From NCBI GenBank assembly GCA_036345935.2, contig JADWOT020000001.1, positions 18,185,761 through 18,249,760 on the forward strand: 64,000 nucleotides of DNA, read 5' to 3'. This DNA is from Taenia hydatigena (lineage: Eukaryota; Platyhelminthes; Cestoda; Cyclophyllidea; Taeniidae). The position numbers and the translations under genes are program-made. This document shows, one piece after another, positions 11,555 through 22,129 of the stretch. The notes below the pieces were generated by a model. The model was not told the origin of the DNA. It saw nothing but the letters and a program-made list of their open reading frames with translations, and made no database searches. Positions within the stretch are counted from its first letter, which is position 1. Each line of letters starts with the position of its first letter.

Positions 11555-11640
11555 GAAGAAGACAGATTCTCAGCAGTTCCGCATTTGCCGGTCAATGTAA
11601 AAATTTACAAATTTCATCTCAATTCTTATTTCTCCACCTC
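11555..11640 (+). pseudogene. Possible F-box-like 5' fragment
   Basis: The frame reads LPVNVKIYKFHL. It shares Leu-Pro and Val-Lys-Ile with the intact F-box start (LPAVVKIKICEYL) and the 'atttacaaat' block with the dead copy near 1460. Similarity stops where repeat R1a begins, as if the gene copy was interrupted. The match is short, so this is a tentative call. Confidence 0.3.
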
Positions 11641-12960
11641 ACATAACAACCCTTTGCAAGTGCTTCACAAAAATGCAGCTTGAATAGATAATTGCGGTGC
11701 TCACATAGGTATATACAGCTTATCGTCACGAATCTTAATATTGCCGCATTTGTCGTCAGTGTTGCCTTAAATTCCATGGGAACGTATCAGATTCCTTCCC
11801 TCCGCAAATTTGAAGGTGGCACATGTTGGGAGTTCAATAACCACTGTGAAGTATGCCTGACAGAGTTCATTGAAGTAGGCTAATCGCATTCGTTAACATA
11901 CAGGTTCCTGGAAGAATTGTCATCAGGAAGGCTATTTGACTCGGCGTGAGGATTTAATAATCTTCACCTTAAATGGCAATTGAGGGTGTTATAAATATCT
12001 TCTACATGCCGTAGGACAGATGCTCTACAAGTTGCTTGCGAGCATCTGGAGCATAGAACTGTAGGGCACATAGTAGATTTTCGCACAGTAGCTAGTCATG
12101 TGGTTGAAAATGAAGCCAATACAAAATAGTGAACCCTTCAAAGTCAACTTGGAGATTTCTTTGACCGTCGGCATTACAAAGACCTCTAATAATTACTGCC
12201 TCAAACAAGGTCTCAGGAATCGGAAGAAGTGGATTGTTAACCACAGAGCTTGTGCTTTTATAGGCATTCAATGAGCATTTATAGGGTTGTCTGCATTTTT
12301 TGGCGCAATGAGATTTTTAGGAGTTTGGATGCCATTGATGGGTCGGAGATTAGAACTGCCTTAAAGCCTTTTTCCACGATTTTGCTTTGTGCGGCAGGTA
12401 ATTCAAACACAAAGTCCAAACTCACACATTAAGGCTATTTTAGGTGCCTCAATGGTGCTACCACGTGACCTCTCCTCTTATTTGTGCGTAATCAAAATTA
12501 TTGTTCAGACTAAAATGCAAATTACTGTTTCAAAATAGGTAGTGCTAATGGAAAAGGCAGTGACGTTGGAGGCAGTAGTGGGTATTGAGGTCAGGGAGAA
12601 ACCCACAGTGTCAATAAAAGACTAATGCGTGCAACTCTTTTGATGTTGTGTAAAATGCAGCCTCGTTGATTGCATTTGCAGCTGCATAGACAATTGCAAC
12701 AAGAATTTAAAAGCAGAGTGGGGGGGAGAAAATAGGGAAGTGAACCTATAACTACGAGAAGAAGTATAAAAGGAAGGTAATAGAAATTAACTCGAATACC
12801 ACGTGATTGGATTTGTAGGCATGCACACATAATAGGATGGGTGAGTGAATGAAGAGAAGAATGAAACTGTGGATGAATGGAAGAAAGATTGTGGGGAGCA
12901 GCTACGATGCAAGAGGAAAGGCGGTGCAAATGAGTTCCAATTGGGGTGTGGCTAAGCAAA
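11640..12960 (-). repeat. Dispersed family R1, copy a
   Basis: The reverse complement aligns over ~1.2-1.3 kb with 47700-48960 and, for its distal part, with 16640-17400. In R1 orientation the order is: a pyrimidine-rich stretch with TTCATTC motifs; a frame around YAAANAINEAAFYTTS; a frame SIPTTASNVTAFSISTTYFE; then a conserved 'cacgtggtag' block; then CNADGQRNLQVDFEGF and APDARKQLVEHLSY; and last a 'gctgccttaaattcc' block read on the other strand. Several frames stay recognisable between copies despite stops. R1 therefore looks like remains of a multi-exon gene family, or a mobile element carrying one. No terminal repeats or target duplications were seen. Confidence 0.65.
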
Positions 12961-13094
12961 ACTTAGTCATTGATTAGGCATGACTGTGCGATCAATGCAA
13001 TAGTGGATGGATTTCTCAGTAGCTGTAAACAAAATGATTAAATGTCTATCCGCTTTGTGATGTTATATCTGCAGCAGGTACTTTAATCGCTCAA

Positions 13095-13375
13095 TTAGTG
13101 TCACTTGGGAGGATTCTATAACATTTGTCTACTGCAGTGCGAAAGTTTGTCTAAGGTAGAGCTTCGAATCTCTAAGCACACTTTGTAGGATGTCGATGCC
13201 TATGAATAACTGCGGTCGTAAACGCGCGAACAAGGACTTGCCTAAAAGAGCGAGGAAACGTTATAAAGATTCACATCAAAATACTTAAAATTGCTAATTA
13301 GTTAAGTGACAAAGTTAGAAAACAATGCAGAAAGGAATAAGGCCAGAAGAGGCAAATTTAGCATTTAGAACCTCG
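13095..13375 (+). repeat. Duplicated segment S, copy 2
   Basis: Collinear with 30-310; see the landmarks there. It sits immediately upstream of the exon-like frame at 13391-13474. Confidence 0.6.
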
Positions 13376-13390
13376 TTTTATTGTGATTAG

Positions 13391-13474
13391 ATTGCGTTCG
13401 CGCGATCTTTAATTGACTTTGCCAGACAGGATGAATGTGAGGAGGACGTGATCCTTGACGTCATCAAGAGATAA
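13391..13474 (+). CDS. Possible short terminal exon
   Basis: After a 'gtgattag' splice-acceptor-like end, 27 codons stay open to TAA: IAFARSLIDFARQDECEEDV and then ILDVIKR. The composition is that of a real acidic/basic C-terminus, but the length is too short for confidence. It contains TGACGTCA (13456-13463), a perfect CRE-like palindrome, which could equally be coincidence. The 3' part and following bases resemble 11500-11640. No family is recognised. Confidence 0.2.
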   Translation: MAFARSLIDFARQDECEEDVILDVIKR

Positions 13475-13484
13475 AGGCGGAATC

Positions 13485-13540
13485 TCAGCAGCTTCACGTT
13501 TGCTAGTCAAAGTAAAGAATTATGAAGTTCCCTTCACTAT
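13485..13540 (+). pseudogene. Possible F-box-like 5' fragment
   Basis: 'ctcagcag...tttgctagtcaaagta' is related to 11560-11600 and to the LLIEIYK region of the F-box pseudogene; the frame reads LLVKVKNYEVPF. No downstream F-box homology is visible, so this is a short relic at best. Confidence 0.25.
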
Positions 13541-14089
13541 TCGATCACTTGCACAAGGAAAAAGAATTCCAAATAACCGAAACAATCGCCTTGCCTGTGG
13601 CTAGCATCACCTACGAATTGGGCGAACTCACTGATAGATCCAACAGACTAGACAACTGCATCGGAATCGACTGGGTAAAGAGTACTTACGTATGCCTAGA
13701 ACAAATGAACCCTTTCCAACATTGACAATCCAACCACCTGCCTCAGCGATGGAGATGCTGTGCACATAAGCATTGTAACCTACAATCGGGAAAATCTTAA
13801 GGCAATCCCAAAGCACGCGATTAGTCCGAGAAAAACTGTCAGGCAGCTTAAAACAAAGTCCACCAAATGACTTAATCAGAAGAATCAATGCATCATCTAG
13901 CAGACAAAACCTAACTAACCGTATTCTAACCGTAATCAGTGCATGAATACAAAGATAATAATTGCACAAATGAATGACTTTGTAAACACTGAATGGAAAT
14001 TGAAATTAAGTTGCTTGGCATTTTATGTTATGAATGCGTGATTTAAGAGCTATAAATGCTGACAGAAATAGGAAACAGGAGACGACAAT

Positions 14090-14760
14090 CAAAAGAGGTG
14101 CTTTTAAACTTTAATTTGTCATGTGTCCACAGTGTTTTCCATTTGCGCACATTGATGTGTACTGGCATCGCAAATCACTTTGCAGCGTTTGGTGCAATTA
14201 AGTATGCATTCGCAAATGCAAACCAAGCATCTGCGTTCCACGAAATCGATGGCAAAGTGCTTCAATGCATTTATCTTCCAATGAGGCCACTGACGGCACC
14301 ATGAACACAGCGTATACTTCCATCACCAACGTCAATGCCTCTTACTTGAGCCCTACCTTTTTCAATGTATTAACATATGCGCTCGATGACCTGCAAACAA
14401 TTACAGTGTAAAGGAATGTGATATGACGAGATGAGAACTGACTACCAAAGCAGCACAAATATGTGGAGAGGAGTGTAAGGGAATAACGAGTGGCAGGGAA
14501 GACTAAAGCAAGGTGCCGATGATTGAAATGCACCAAGATGAGTCAACGATCCTGAGCTTTCCACCTCCGCGATGTGGGCAGCCACGTAATAACCCAGACC
14601 GACGTAGCACAACCCCAGTAGTAAGGCCGAATTCATGGGTAGGTATGCGAGACTACCGCTGACGTTTTACTTCTCTCTACTAAACACCTTTCAGCTCACA
14701 ACTTTCCTTACCAAATGCATATTCTATTACTCCCATTTCCTTTCAGACCACCCAGCTACC
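14090..14760 (+). repeat. Dispersed family R2, copy a
   Basis: Aligns with 20830-21350 (same strand) and 46720-47320 (opposite strand). It contains KYAFANANQASAFHE, then a frame MNTAYTSITNVNAS after 'gacggcaccatgaac', then a ~300 bp tract with 'agcacaaatatgtggagagga', 'cagggaagactaaa' and 'cagctcacaacttt' blocks shared by all copies. The first two elements also correspond to the ANAxxE and STTxSNVTA elements of R1, so R1 and R2 are related families. Stops in each copy argue against present coding. Confidence 0.65.
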
Positions 14761-14769
14761 CCCCGAAAA

Positions 14770-16630
14770 TTACTGAGTTTTAGCTTCTTTGATGTTCATC
14801 TAATGTTACAGCAAACACATTTGTCCACAACAACAAATGTGCACTTTGAGGTGTTAACACGACCTCTTTTGGGGACTGGATTCTACTTCCACTGAATACC
14901 ACGTTTCGGTAGGTAGCACATGAACCCACACGAAGTACGCTGAATGGAAGTGCTTGTGCTTACGCGTTTGGATATTTCTTCTTCTCAATTAGAATTAAAG
15001 CTAACCTTCAGTCGGTCATCAATTTCTTATTAGCTGTCCGTGCGTCGCTTTTGTAATTCGTTCTACAGAGTAGCGCATATTCCATTCTTGTCCATTCGTT
15101 TGCTACTCTGCATAAAACTAGCGATATTTCATAGGCAACTAGGTAGAAAAAAATAGTGCTCACAAGTCAAGCTACCTCCTCCAACTTAAATAGGATTAGC
15201 GAGGCGTGCCTAAGGACAAACAAGTAGCTAAATGCGTTCGTTGAAGGCATACTAGCTGACACTGATCGAGAAAGTCGTCCACACTTTGCGATGATGTGTT
15301 TGCCGGAAGCATTAAAATCACTTCATTAGTGCTACTTGCAAATATGCCTGCATTACAAAAGCTCTCCTGCATTATAGATGCAATACCTCTAACTATGTCC
15401 ACCATGATATCGTCATGTTCACCCGATCGTGGTTAAAAGTCCAATTCCTCGCTTTTTAAGCATCCAAACATTGCCATTACCACTTCACTCGCTTCAATTT
15501 ATTTACTCTCTTCTTTTTGCAGTTTTGTGATTCCATACATTCCATGTGCGTGGCGTCGCGCCGAATTGCACCACATGTCCATTGATTTTACTCGCACCTC
15601 ATGCTTGGATGTTTCCGTCCTATGAGGAATAGGCTTTCGAAGGGCAACTATATTATAATTTAGTCCATATACAATCTATGCCATGATGAAAGACGTATTG
15701 ATTGGAATTTGGCGCTGCAAGAGTGACTACACTAGATACAACTTCTCTTTCCATTCCTTTAGCCACATCACCTGTTTCAAGGATTACTTACTGCTGCAAA
15801 GCCTTGAGTGGTGAGCGCACAAATTTAAATAGTGGATACACTAAAGGATCAGCTCTATAATATGCGTTGGCAAAGGCCCATATCGGCTCGTGAATGTCTA
15901 AACTAATTTTGAGAGCGGATCTTGCACCTCTTGGAGCATTCTACGCAACCAATGCCTTTATTCATGTTAGTGCTTTACTTGCAGTCCCCTACTCCATCAT
16001 TCCTTACATTTATTCGTATACTGCGGGTAGAGTTACCAGCTTATTGGTTGATGACTATAAGAAAAATTCATTGCTGCGTCGTAGCCGTTAGGATTGTTGA
16101 GTATCAATCGTTTTGAAATGTCTTCTCACACTTCTCTTTTGCATAAAACATAGTGGAAAGGTGGGCGAGGCATTAAAAAGCAGGCCAGCTGAGCTTCTTC
16201 CTTGAGTGTGCTTATGCAAGCACTAGGCGCGTGTTCAGACACTCGCCTACCTTGGAGCCGAAGAGTGTCACAAGCATGTTGTAAGTGCCTCTTTCCTCCG
16301 CGTTAAATTCATACCTATTATTTGTGACGGTTTTTATAGCAGCAGGTCAATAGAATGGCAACATGAATCGGATTTATTTTCTGAGCTCATTTGGACTGCC
16401 TGGCCGAGCATCACCATAACTACTTTTAAATACTATTAAATGCTATTAATTTACCTCTAGTTCCCAACTAAAATCTCTTTAACGCTGTTCATCCCACCGG
16501 AAGGAATTTCGGTTCACGCTGCTGCATGAACCGCAAAAATCGGTCATTTAAAGCGCTGATATTTAAAGGTATTTAGAGCCTTGTAGTTTTTTATCCTCTG
16601 CCTTATTTTACTCCACGTGGCAAGCCCTTG
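14770..16630. other. No supported gene
   Basis: Short frames only (e.g. 15196-15405 minus, 15894-16091 plus), with no domain. The 15196-15405 minus frame has a faint resemblance to the F-box-like C-terminal region that I could not substantiate. Confidence 0.4.
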
Positions 16631-16639
16631 CTAATGATG

Positions 16640-17400
16640 CGCAAAAATGCAATATAGAAAAAGTTACGGTACTTGCATAGATGTGTGCAGTTTATTGACA
16701 AAAACCCTAATGCTGTTGCATTTGTCGTCAGCGCTGCCTTAAATTCCACATGGAGGTATCTTATTCCTTCATTCCATCAATTGGAAGGAGGCGCAAGTTT
16801 GATTTCAGTGGCCACTTTAATGCATACCTGGAAGATTTCACTGAAGCGCGCTGATCGCACTCGCCAAAATAGTGATTCCTTTTAGAATGATTATCAATAA
16901 GATTTGCAAATTCGACTTGACAACTTATTCATCTTCACCTAAAATGGTTATCAAATATGTTAAAATTTTCTTTCACATGAAGTAGGGCAGACGCCTTACA
17001 ATTTGACTACGCGCATCTGGAGCATAGGACTGTGAGACATGTGGTGAAGGTTAGCACAACCGCTGGTTATGTGGACGAAAATGAAGCAAACAGGGAACAG
17101 TGGAGCCTTCGAGGTCAACTTGAAGATTTTCTAGACCATCAACACTGAAAACAACTTTAGTAAATACTGACATAAATAACTTCGCAGGATTCGAAGAAAG
17201 TGGAGTGCCAACCCCATAGCTTGTAATAACTCTGGCATTCACTAAGCTTTCATGCAATTTTGTTGCATTTTTTGACGATCTGAGATTTTTAGAAGTTTAG
17301 GTGCTAGTGATGGGCTGAAGATTAGAACTGCCATAGTTCACAGCTTTGCTTTGTGTGGTTGGTAATCTAAGCACACCATTTCGACTCGCTTACCGTGAAA
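16640..17400 (-). repeat. Dispersed family R1, copy b
   Basis: The reverse complement matches the distal two thirds of R1. It includes the frame VDGLENLQVDLEGSTVPCLL (compare AGGLGNLQTDPECFVIPFVP in copy c) and the 'gctgccttaaattcc' block at ~16735. The proximal part with the STTxSNVTA element is absent or too diverged beyond ~17400. It lies 5 kb from copy a in the same orientation. Confidence 0.6.
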
Positions 17401-17409
17401 TAGATTTAT

Positions 17410-20400
17410 AGCTTGAGTCCCATAAATCTGTTTGCTGCCCTGCACTTCACGCCTTATGACTTATCAAAGCCTCGGAAGAGAGTGCACAATCGCCCATCTT
17501 TAGCAGTTAATCGTCATTGCTTTGACACCGTGAGAGGAGGTCAGACGCATTTGCTATAACGCGCATGGCATTTGTAGTTGCGAAGTGTCATACTACCCGC
17601 AGCGAGTGCAAACGATAGCGAGTTGAGGCTCATAACTCGCTTGGACAAAGCGCACGCGAAACTTGCAGTTGAATTATCAGGTAAGGTGCACTCTTTTGAT
17701 TTAAATCCGAGTAAAGTAAAAATGGCAAATTAATCATTTTCAAGATCCACTAGTGCCATTTATTTAGGTGTTCCATCATTTTTCCTTTCTCAGATGCCAA
17801 ACTAATTGAATGCTGCTTCAGCACTGACGATGATAGAAATTTGGCTTGATTCTGATGTTTCTTTCCTGCATGCAGGAGGACAAATCTAATAAAATGACTG
17901 TTTTACAAGTTTCGTTGCTTATTCAGTGGGCAGTTTGTCACTCACGATTCAATGAACATTTGTCAAGCCCTTTGGCACAACCTTCACGCCGTTTGAAAGA
18001 AAAAACATTCGGTCCTAACATGCACTCAATTTCAAGAATGGTTTATGTTTACAAAATCTTTATACTATCTTTAAGCTTATAAGGCAACTTCTGTGAAAAA
18101 GACGATGATGCCCTCTGGAACCCGAACAAGTCGAAAGCGCATTATTGACCGCTGTAATGTGAATACCACGAAGCTACTTAGAAACAGATCAATTTAGGGG
18201 AATCACTAACCACCACATCCACCAAGAAGCCTAATTTTCTGGCATAAAAACAGACGCGTTTAGTTAACCTCGGTTCTTAACTTGAAAACTGTGGTCTCTA
18301 TACACCCTTCTTATTATTGTACGCAGCTGAACCTTCTGGGATGCCCAAATTGGAGCAAGTATGGTTATCAACAAACTGGTGAGGACGTAAAGTCGCGTGG
18401 CATGTGTGTAACACCAACTATTGGACGTTTTGGCATTTATGTGCACATTTTAAATTATTTTCACTTGTAGCCTTGCCCTAGTAAGTAAATTCCTACACGA
18501 TATATAAACTTGATTGCGCGATAGGTCTTCGGTGATGACATTCACGCATCTATCCACAGCCATCAAATTGTAAGACGGTAAGGCATATATTTGAACGAAC
18601 ACCTCTGTTACGAAATTACACCACACATTCTAGATGGGGAAGGATGGCAATCATATTGGTGTTGACTCCAGCCATATGGAAGATCATCTAAATTAACTGC
18701 ACATTAGTGTCGCACTGGATTCTACCGCTGCAAAACAAATTCTTTTTCACTTTCTATCATTGCATTACTTTCATTACCTACCATTACTATTTTTAGACTG
18801 CTTAATATAGCAGCAAAATAAAAAGAACAGGACTCCAGGTTGATTTATTGAGAAAGAAAACAGCTCACATTTACAGGTTAAACCTATTTGGCACTTAAGC
18901 AGTATGAACAGCCGTTGTAGAGTTGGATCCTATTTATTTGACTGTAGAACAATTAGGATCCAATTGGGACGTAACTGAGTAAATCCAGGTAGTTGAGTGA
19001 GTACATCGAAGCAATCAACGAAACCGCAGGTAGTATTTCAGTAGCAGCAAACACGAATTCGACTTAATAATTAGTTAATTCTTCATTTTCCTAACCAACC
19101 GCGCAACCTACCACTTTTCGCCTACTCCAAACGACCCAAATTAGCGACAAGATTTCGCTGCGCATCAAACACTTCGTTTTGGTGAATGATAATGTAAGCA
19201 GAAGCAGAGCACCTTAACCACAATTTGTTGGTCTTGCGGCATCGTATCGTCCTTCTCTTTTATTAACATTAACATCATATTTTAGCACTTGTTCAGCCTC
19301 ATTTTAAACGATTTCGCCATTCGTTGATGTAATCAGCAGCAAACGAATGCGTGGTACATCCACATAGCATCTAAAAAACTAAAAACACACATTGCATTTC
19401 AACCTCCTCCTAACTGGTGGCAAAGCACCTTCCTTCGGTGTCGATGCAACTTCTGAAGAAACGGAAAACAATTTAGGCTAGCTAGCAAACTTTTGGGTCA
19501 GCGAATGTCAACGAACGGGCCAGCCCTCTGTGATGAATTTGACGCATTTGCGGATCTGTTTTAAGGTTTATTAAATATTTCACGTCCACAAAAGTTTTTC
19601 GTTCGGTTTGCAGTTTTGTTAGCCATGCCTTTTAACCTCTACCCTTTGGAGCAGAGATGTAACCAGTCCAAAAAGCAACTAAATCCTCCAGCCTCTACAT
19701 CTGCAGACCTAGTAAGATGAAGACCAAGTGCTGATCTAACACCACGCAAAGGTTAAAAAGCTGCACATATTATTGAATTACAGAACTCAGAACCGTAAAA
19801 TTACGTCCAACTACTAGTAATGATTTGAGTATTTTAAAAGTCGCAGTTTGATTATGCAGCAGCATCTCAAAATTCATGGCTAAATGCATTGTTTCCGGCA
19901 GTAGACCACGTTGTGCGTAAAAATAGGCGGTCATTGCTGCCTTCCACGGCCATCTCTTGCCGCACTTATTAGTGCGTAGAAGTCTGTGTAAGCTTAAAAA
20001 TGGGAGACGGGATGTGATGGGACTTCAAGAAACTTTACTGCGGCAACACATTGACAAGACCTCAATATTTGCCATCGTTTTATTGACAAAAATGAAAGGT
20101 TAACAGTACATGTGATGAAAACTCGTGTGCTGGCAAAACGTTCTTTAAATGCTCTTTGTTTTGTGCCTTCAGCTCCTTTCCGTGCTGCTCGCTGAGATGT
20201 CCACACTGCTAAACCGCGTTTTACTGAGTGATCATGTGGATCAAAAGGGAGTGGCATGGACCAATGCTTCCGCCTTTCAAATGCGATAACCCTCATGTCG
20301 GTCGCTAAGTCCCATTCTGCTATTTATGTGGTTTCCTTATTAGCTGCTTAATGAGAAGGCGCATATCCCAATCTGTGTCCACTCAGACTCATTCCACAAT

Positions 20401-20820
20401 TTCTCCCTCACCTCCTTCGGTGTATTGCATGCAACTCACTGAAAGGGACGTAAGTACTGCTGATGCCGAAGCAATCTGGTGCAATGGGGGTATTAATGCT
20501 CACGATTTTCAAATCCGTCTGTGACACAGATGGGATCAAACCAGGATGTGGCGAATGGCATCTAAGAAGGTCAGTGGGTACATAAAAGCAAAAGTGGTCA
20601 TAGCTTTTGGCAACTGCAAACGAAAATTTCATTTGCTAAAAAAGAAACCAGAGAATCCAAAGAAAGTTATCGAAAGAAAAGAAGTCAGAATGGATACAAG
20701 AAATCCCATTGATGTGCATCCGCAATGTTTATCCATTTTAATTCATTGATATACATTTAATTAACAGCTCACTTCTCAATACTTTGTACAATTGACCGTG
20801 CGAAAGTAAATGCAAGTTAC
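17410..20820. other. No supported gene
   Basis: AT-rich sequence. A 100-codon minus frame at 19994-20296 has somewhat protein-like composition (DHSVKRGLAVWTSQRAARKG) but no copy, domain or clear splice context. The 17580-17690 stretch weakly resembles 10400-10500. Confidence 0.4.
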
Positions 20821-20829
20821 ACAGCTAAA

Positions 20830-21350
20830 CTCCACAAAATAAAATTTGATGCACTTGCACTCATTTATTTTCTGATGAGGTCGCTGACTGCATCATGGAC
20901 GCAGTATTCACTTCCACCACCAACGTCACTGCCCCCTCCTTTAGTATTATCTCATTCAATATAGTAATGCACATGATAAATAATTGAATACAATGCGAGG
21001 GGATGTAGCATGACAGAGCAGGAACTGACAGCACGAAATAGCACAAATGTGTGGAGATGAGGGTGGAAGAACAAAGAGTGCCAGGGAAGACTGAAGTAAG
21101 GTGCAGGGATTGAAGTACATCAAACTGAGCCAGCAATCTCGAGCGTTCTACCCCCGCCACCGGCGTGTGCAATAACCAAGATCGACGCAGCATAATCTCA
21201 GTGGGGCGGCAAATTCATAAGCATCCACGTAAGACCATCATAGGCACCTGTCTTTCCCTTAACATCACCATTCAGCTCTCAAAAGTCCTTATCAACTGCG
21301 TTTTCAAATGCTTCCCCCTTCTTTTATCCTTACCTTATCTACTCCCTAGA
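20830..21350 (+). repeat. Dispersed family R2, copy b
   Basis: Collinear with 14200-14760. The coding-like frame reads ADCIMDAVFTSTTNVTAPSF and ends at TGA after ~36 codons. The following noncoding block retains 'cacaaatgtgtggagatgag' and 'agggaagactgaagtaagg'. It is in the same orientation as R2a, 6.6 kb away. Confidence 0.65.
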
Positions 21351-21359
21351 AATCACTAA

Positions 21360-21890
21360 TAGTTTCTGCTTTTTCCCACAAATTAACGACGGCTTAAAAT
21401 AACTAGCCCTTTGTCAGTAAGTCAATCGGCGTGGAATTGCTAAGAGAAATCAAAACACATGCAAACTGTTATGGATACATTGGATATTTAAGTAACAGCC
21501 GTAACACACGATTATTATTTTAAAGCGCCATTGAGGTGAGAGGCGTCATCTGCCTAGAGGATGAAAAAGTTTACTCCACGCGAGCGCAGTCTCCATTACA
21601 ATACCCTCTTCATTGTGCCAACAGCCTACTCGCTCAAAAGGAATGAAGTACAGTGAGAGAGGGGAAAACTCAAAAGATATTCCATGCTATCTTGATGCTT
21701 CCAAGTGCGCTTTGAAAAACAAATCATCCTAAGCGAAACGCCCAATTTTTATGCAAAATATAGATCCCAGAGACATCTAAGTGAGCTGGGGCTACTTCGT
21801 TTAGGCTAACTTATTTAAATGAGCATGAATGTGCTGCAAACCTTGCCTTTAGATCAAATGGCATTGATTTAGGCTTGGGGCATTTGTGGG
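21360..21890. other. No supported gene
   Basis: Nothing recognisable; short frames only. Confidence 0.45.
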
Positions 21891-21897
21891 TCTTCGC

Positions 21898-22118
21898 TTA
21901 TTTCTTCTCGCCTATCACACCATTGCCACCGTCAGCCACTGTGGCGTTCATGACCCGTCGTCTGGGGGTATCCATTGACACCCATACCCTCAAAGCGGCC
22001 ATGCTAGCCGACCCGGAGATGGTCTTAGAGTTGACAATGTACACGGTCTTGGTCTCTGCCTCCCACATCAACTCCCCTTGTAAGATCGGATGGTGCCAAC
22101 ACACGCTGATCTCAGCTA
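21898..22118 (-). CDS. Candidate exon, unknown family
   Basis: On the minus strand a pyrimidine-rich tract ending in 'cctccatag' (AG at 22119-22120) is followed by an open frame: AEISVCWHHPILQGELMW, a middle part with TKTVYIVNSKTISGSAS, and the end NATVADGGNGVIGEKK before a TAA at 21898. The block is more GC-rich than its surroundings. I do not recognise the family. It might be the last exon of a gene or an isolated relic. The NATV sequon and beta-rich composition would suit an extracellular domain, but that is a guess. Confidence 0.25.
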
Positions 22119-22129
22119 CTATGGAGGTG

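Noticed and set aside
18923..18963. 10-bp perfect inverted repeat TTGGATCCTA/TAGGATCCAA with a 21-nt loop
   Set aside because: A few are expected by chance. There is no neighbouring gene or T-tract to make it a terminator or structural RNA.
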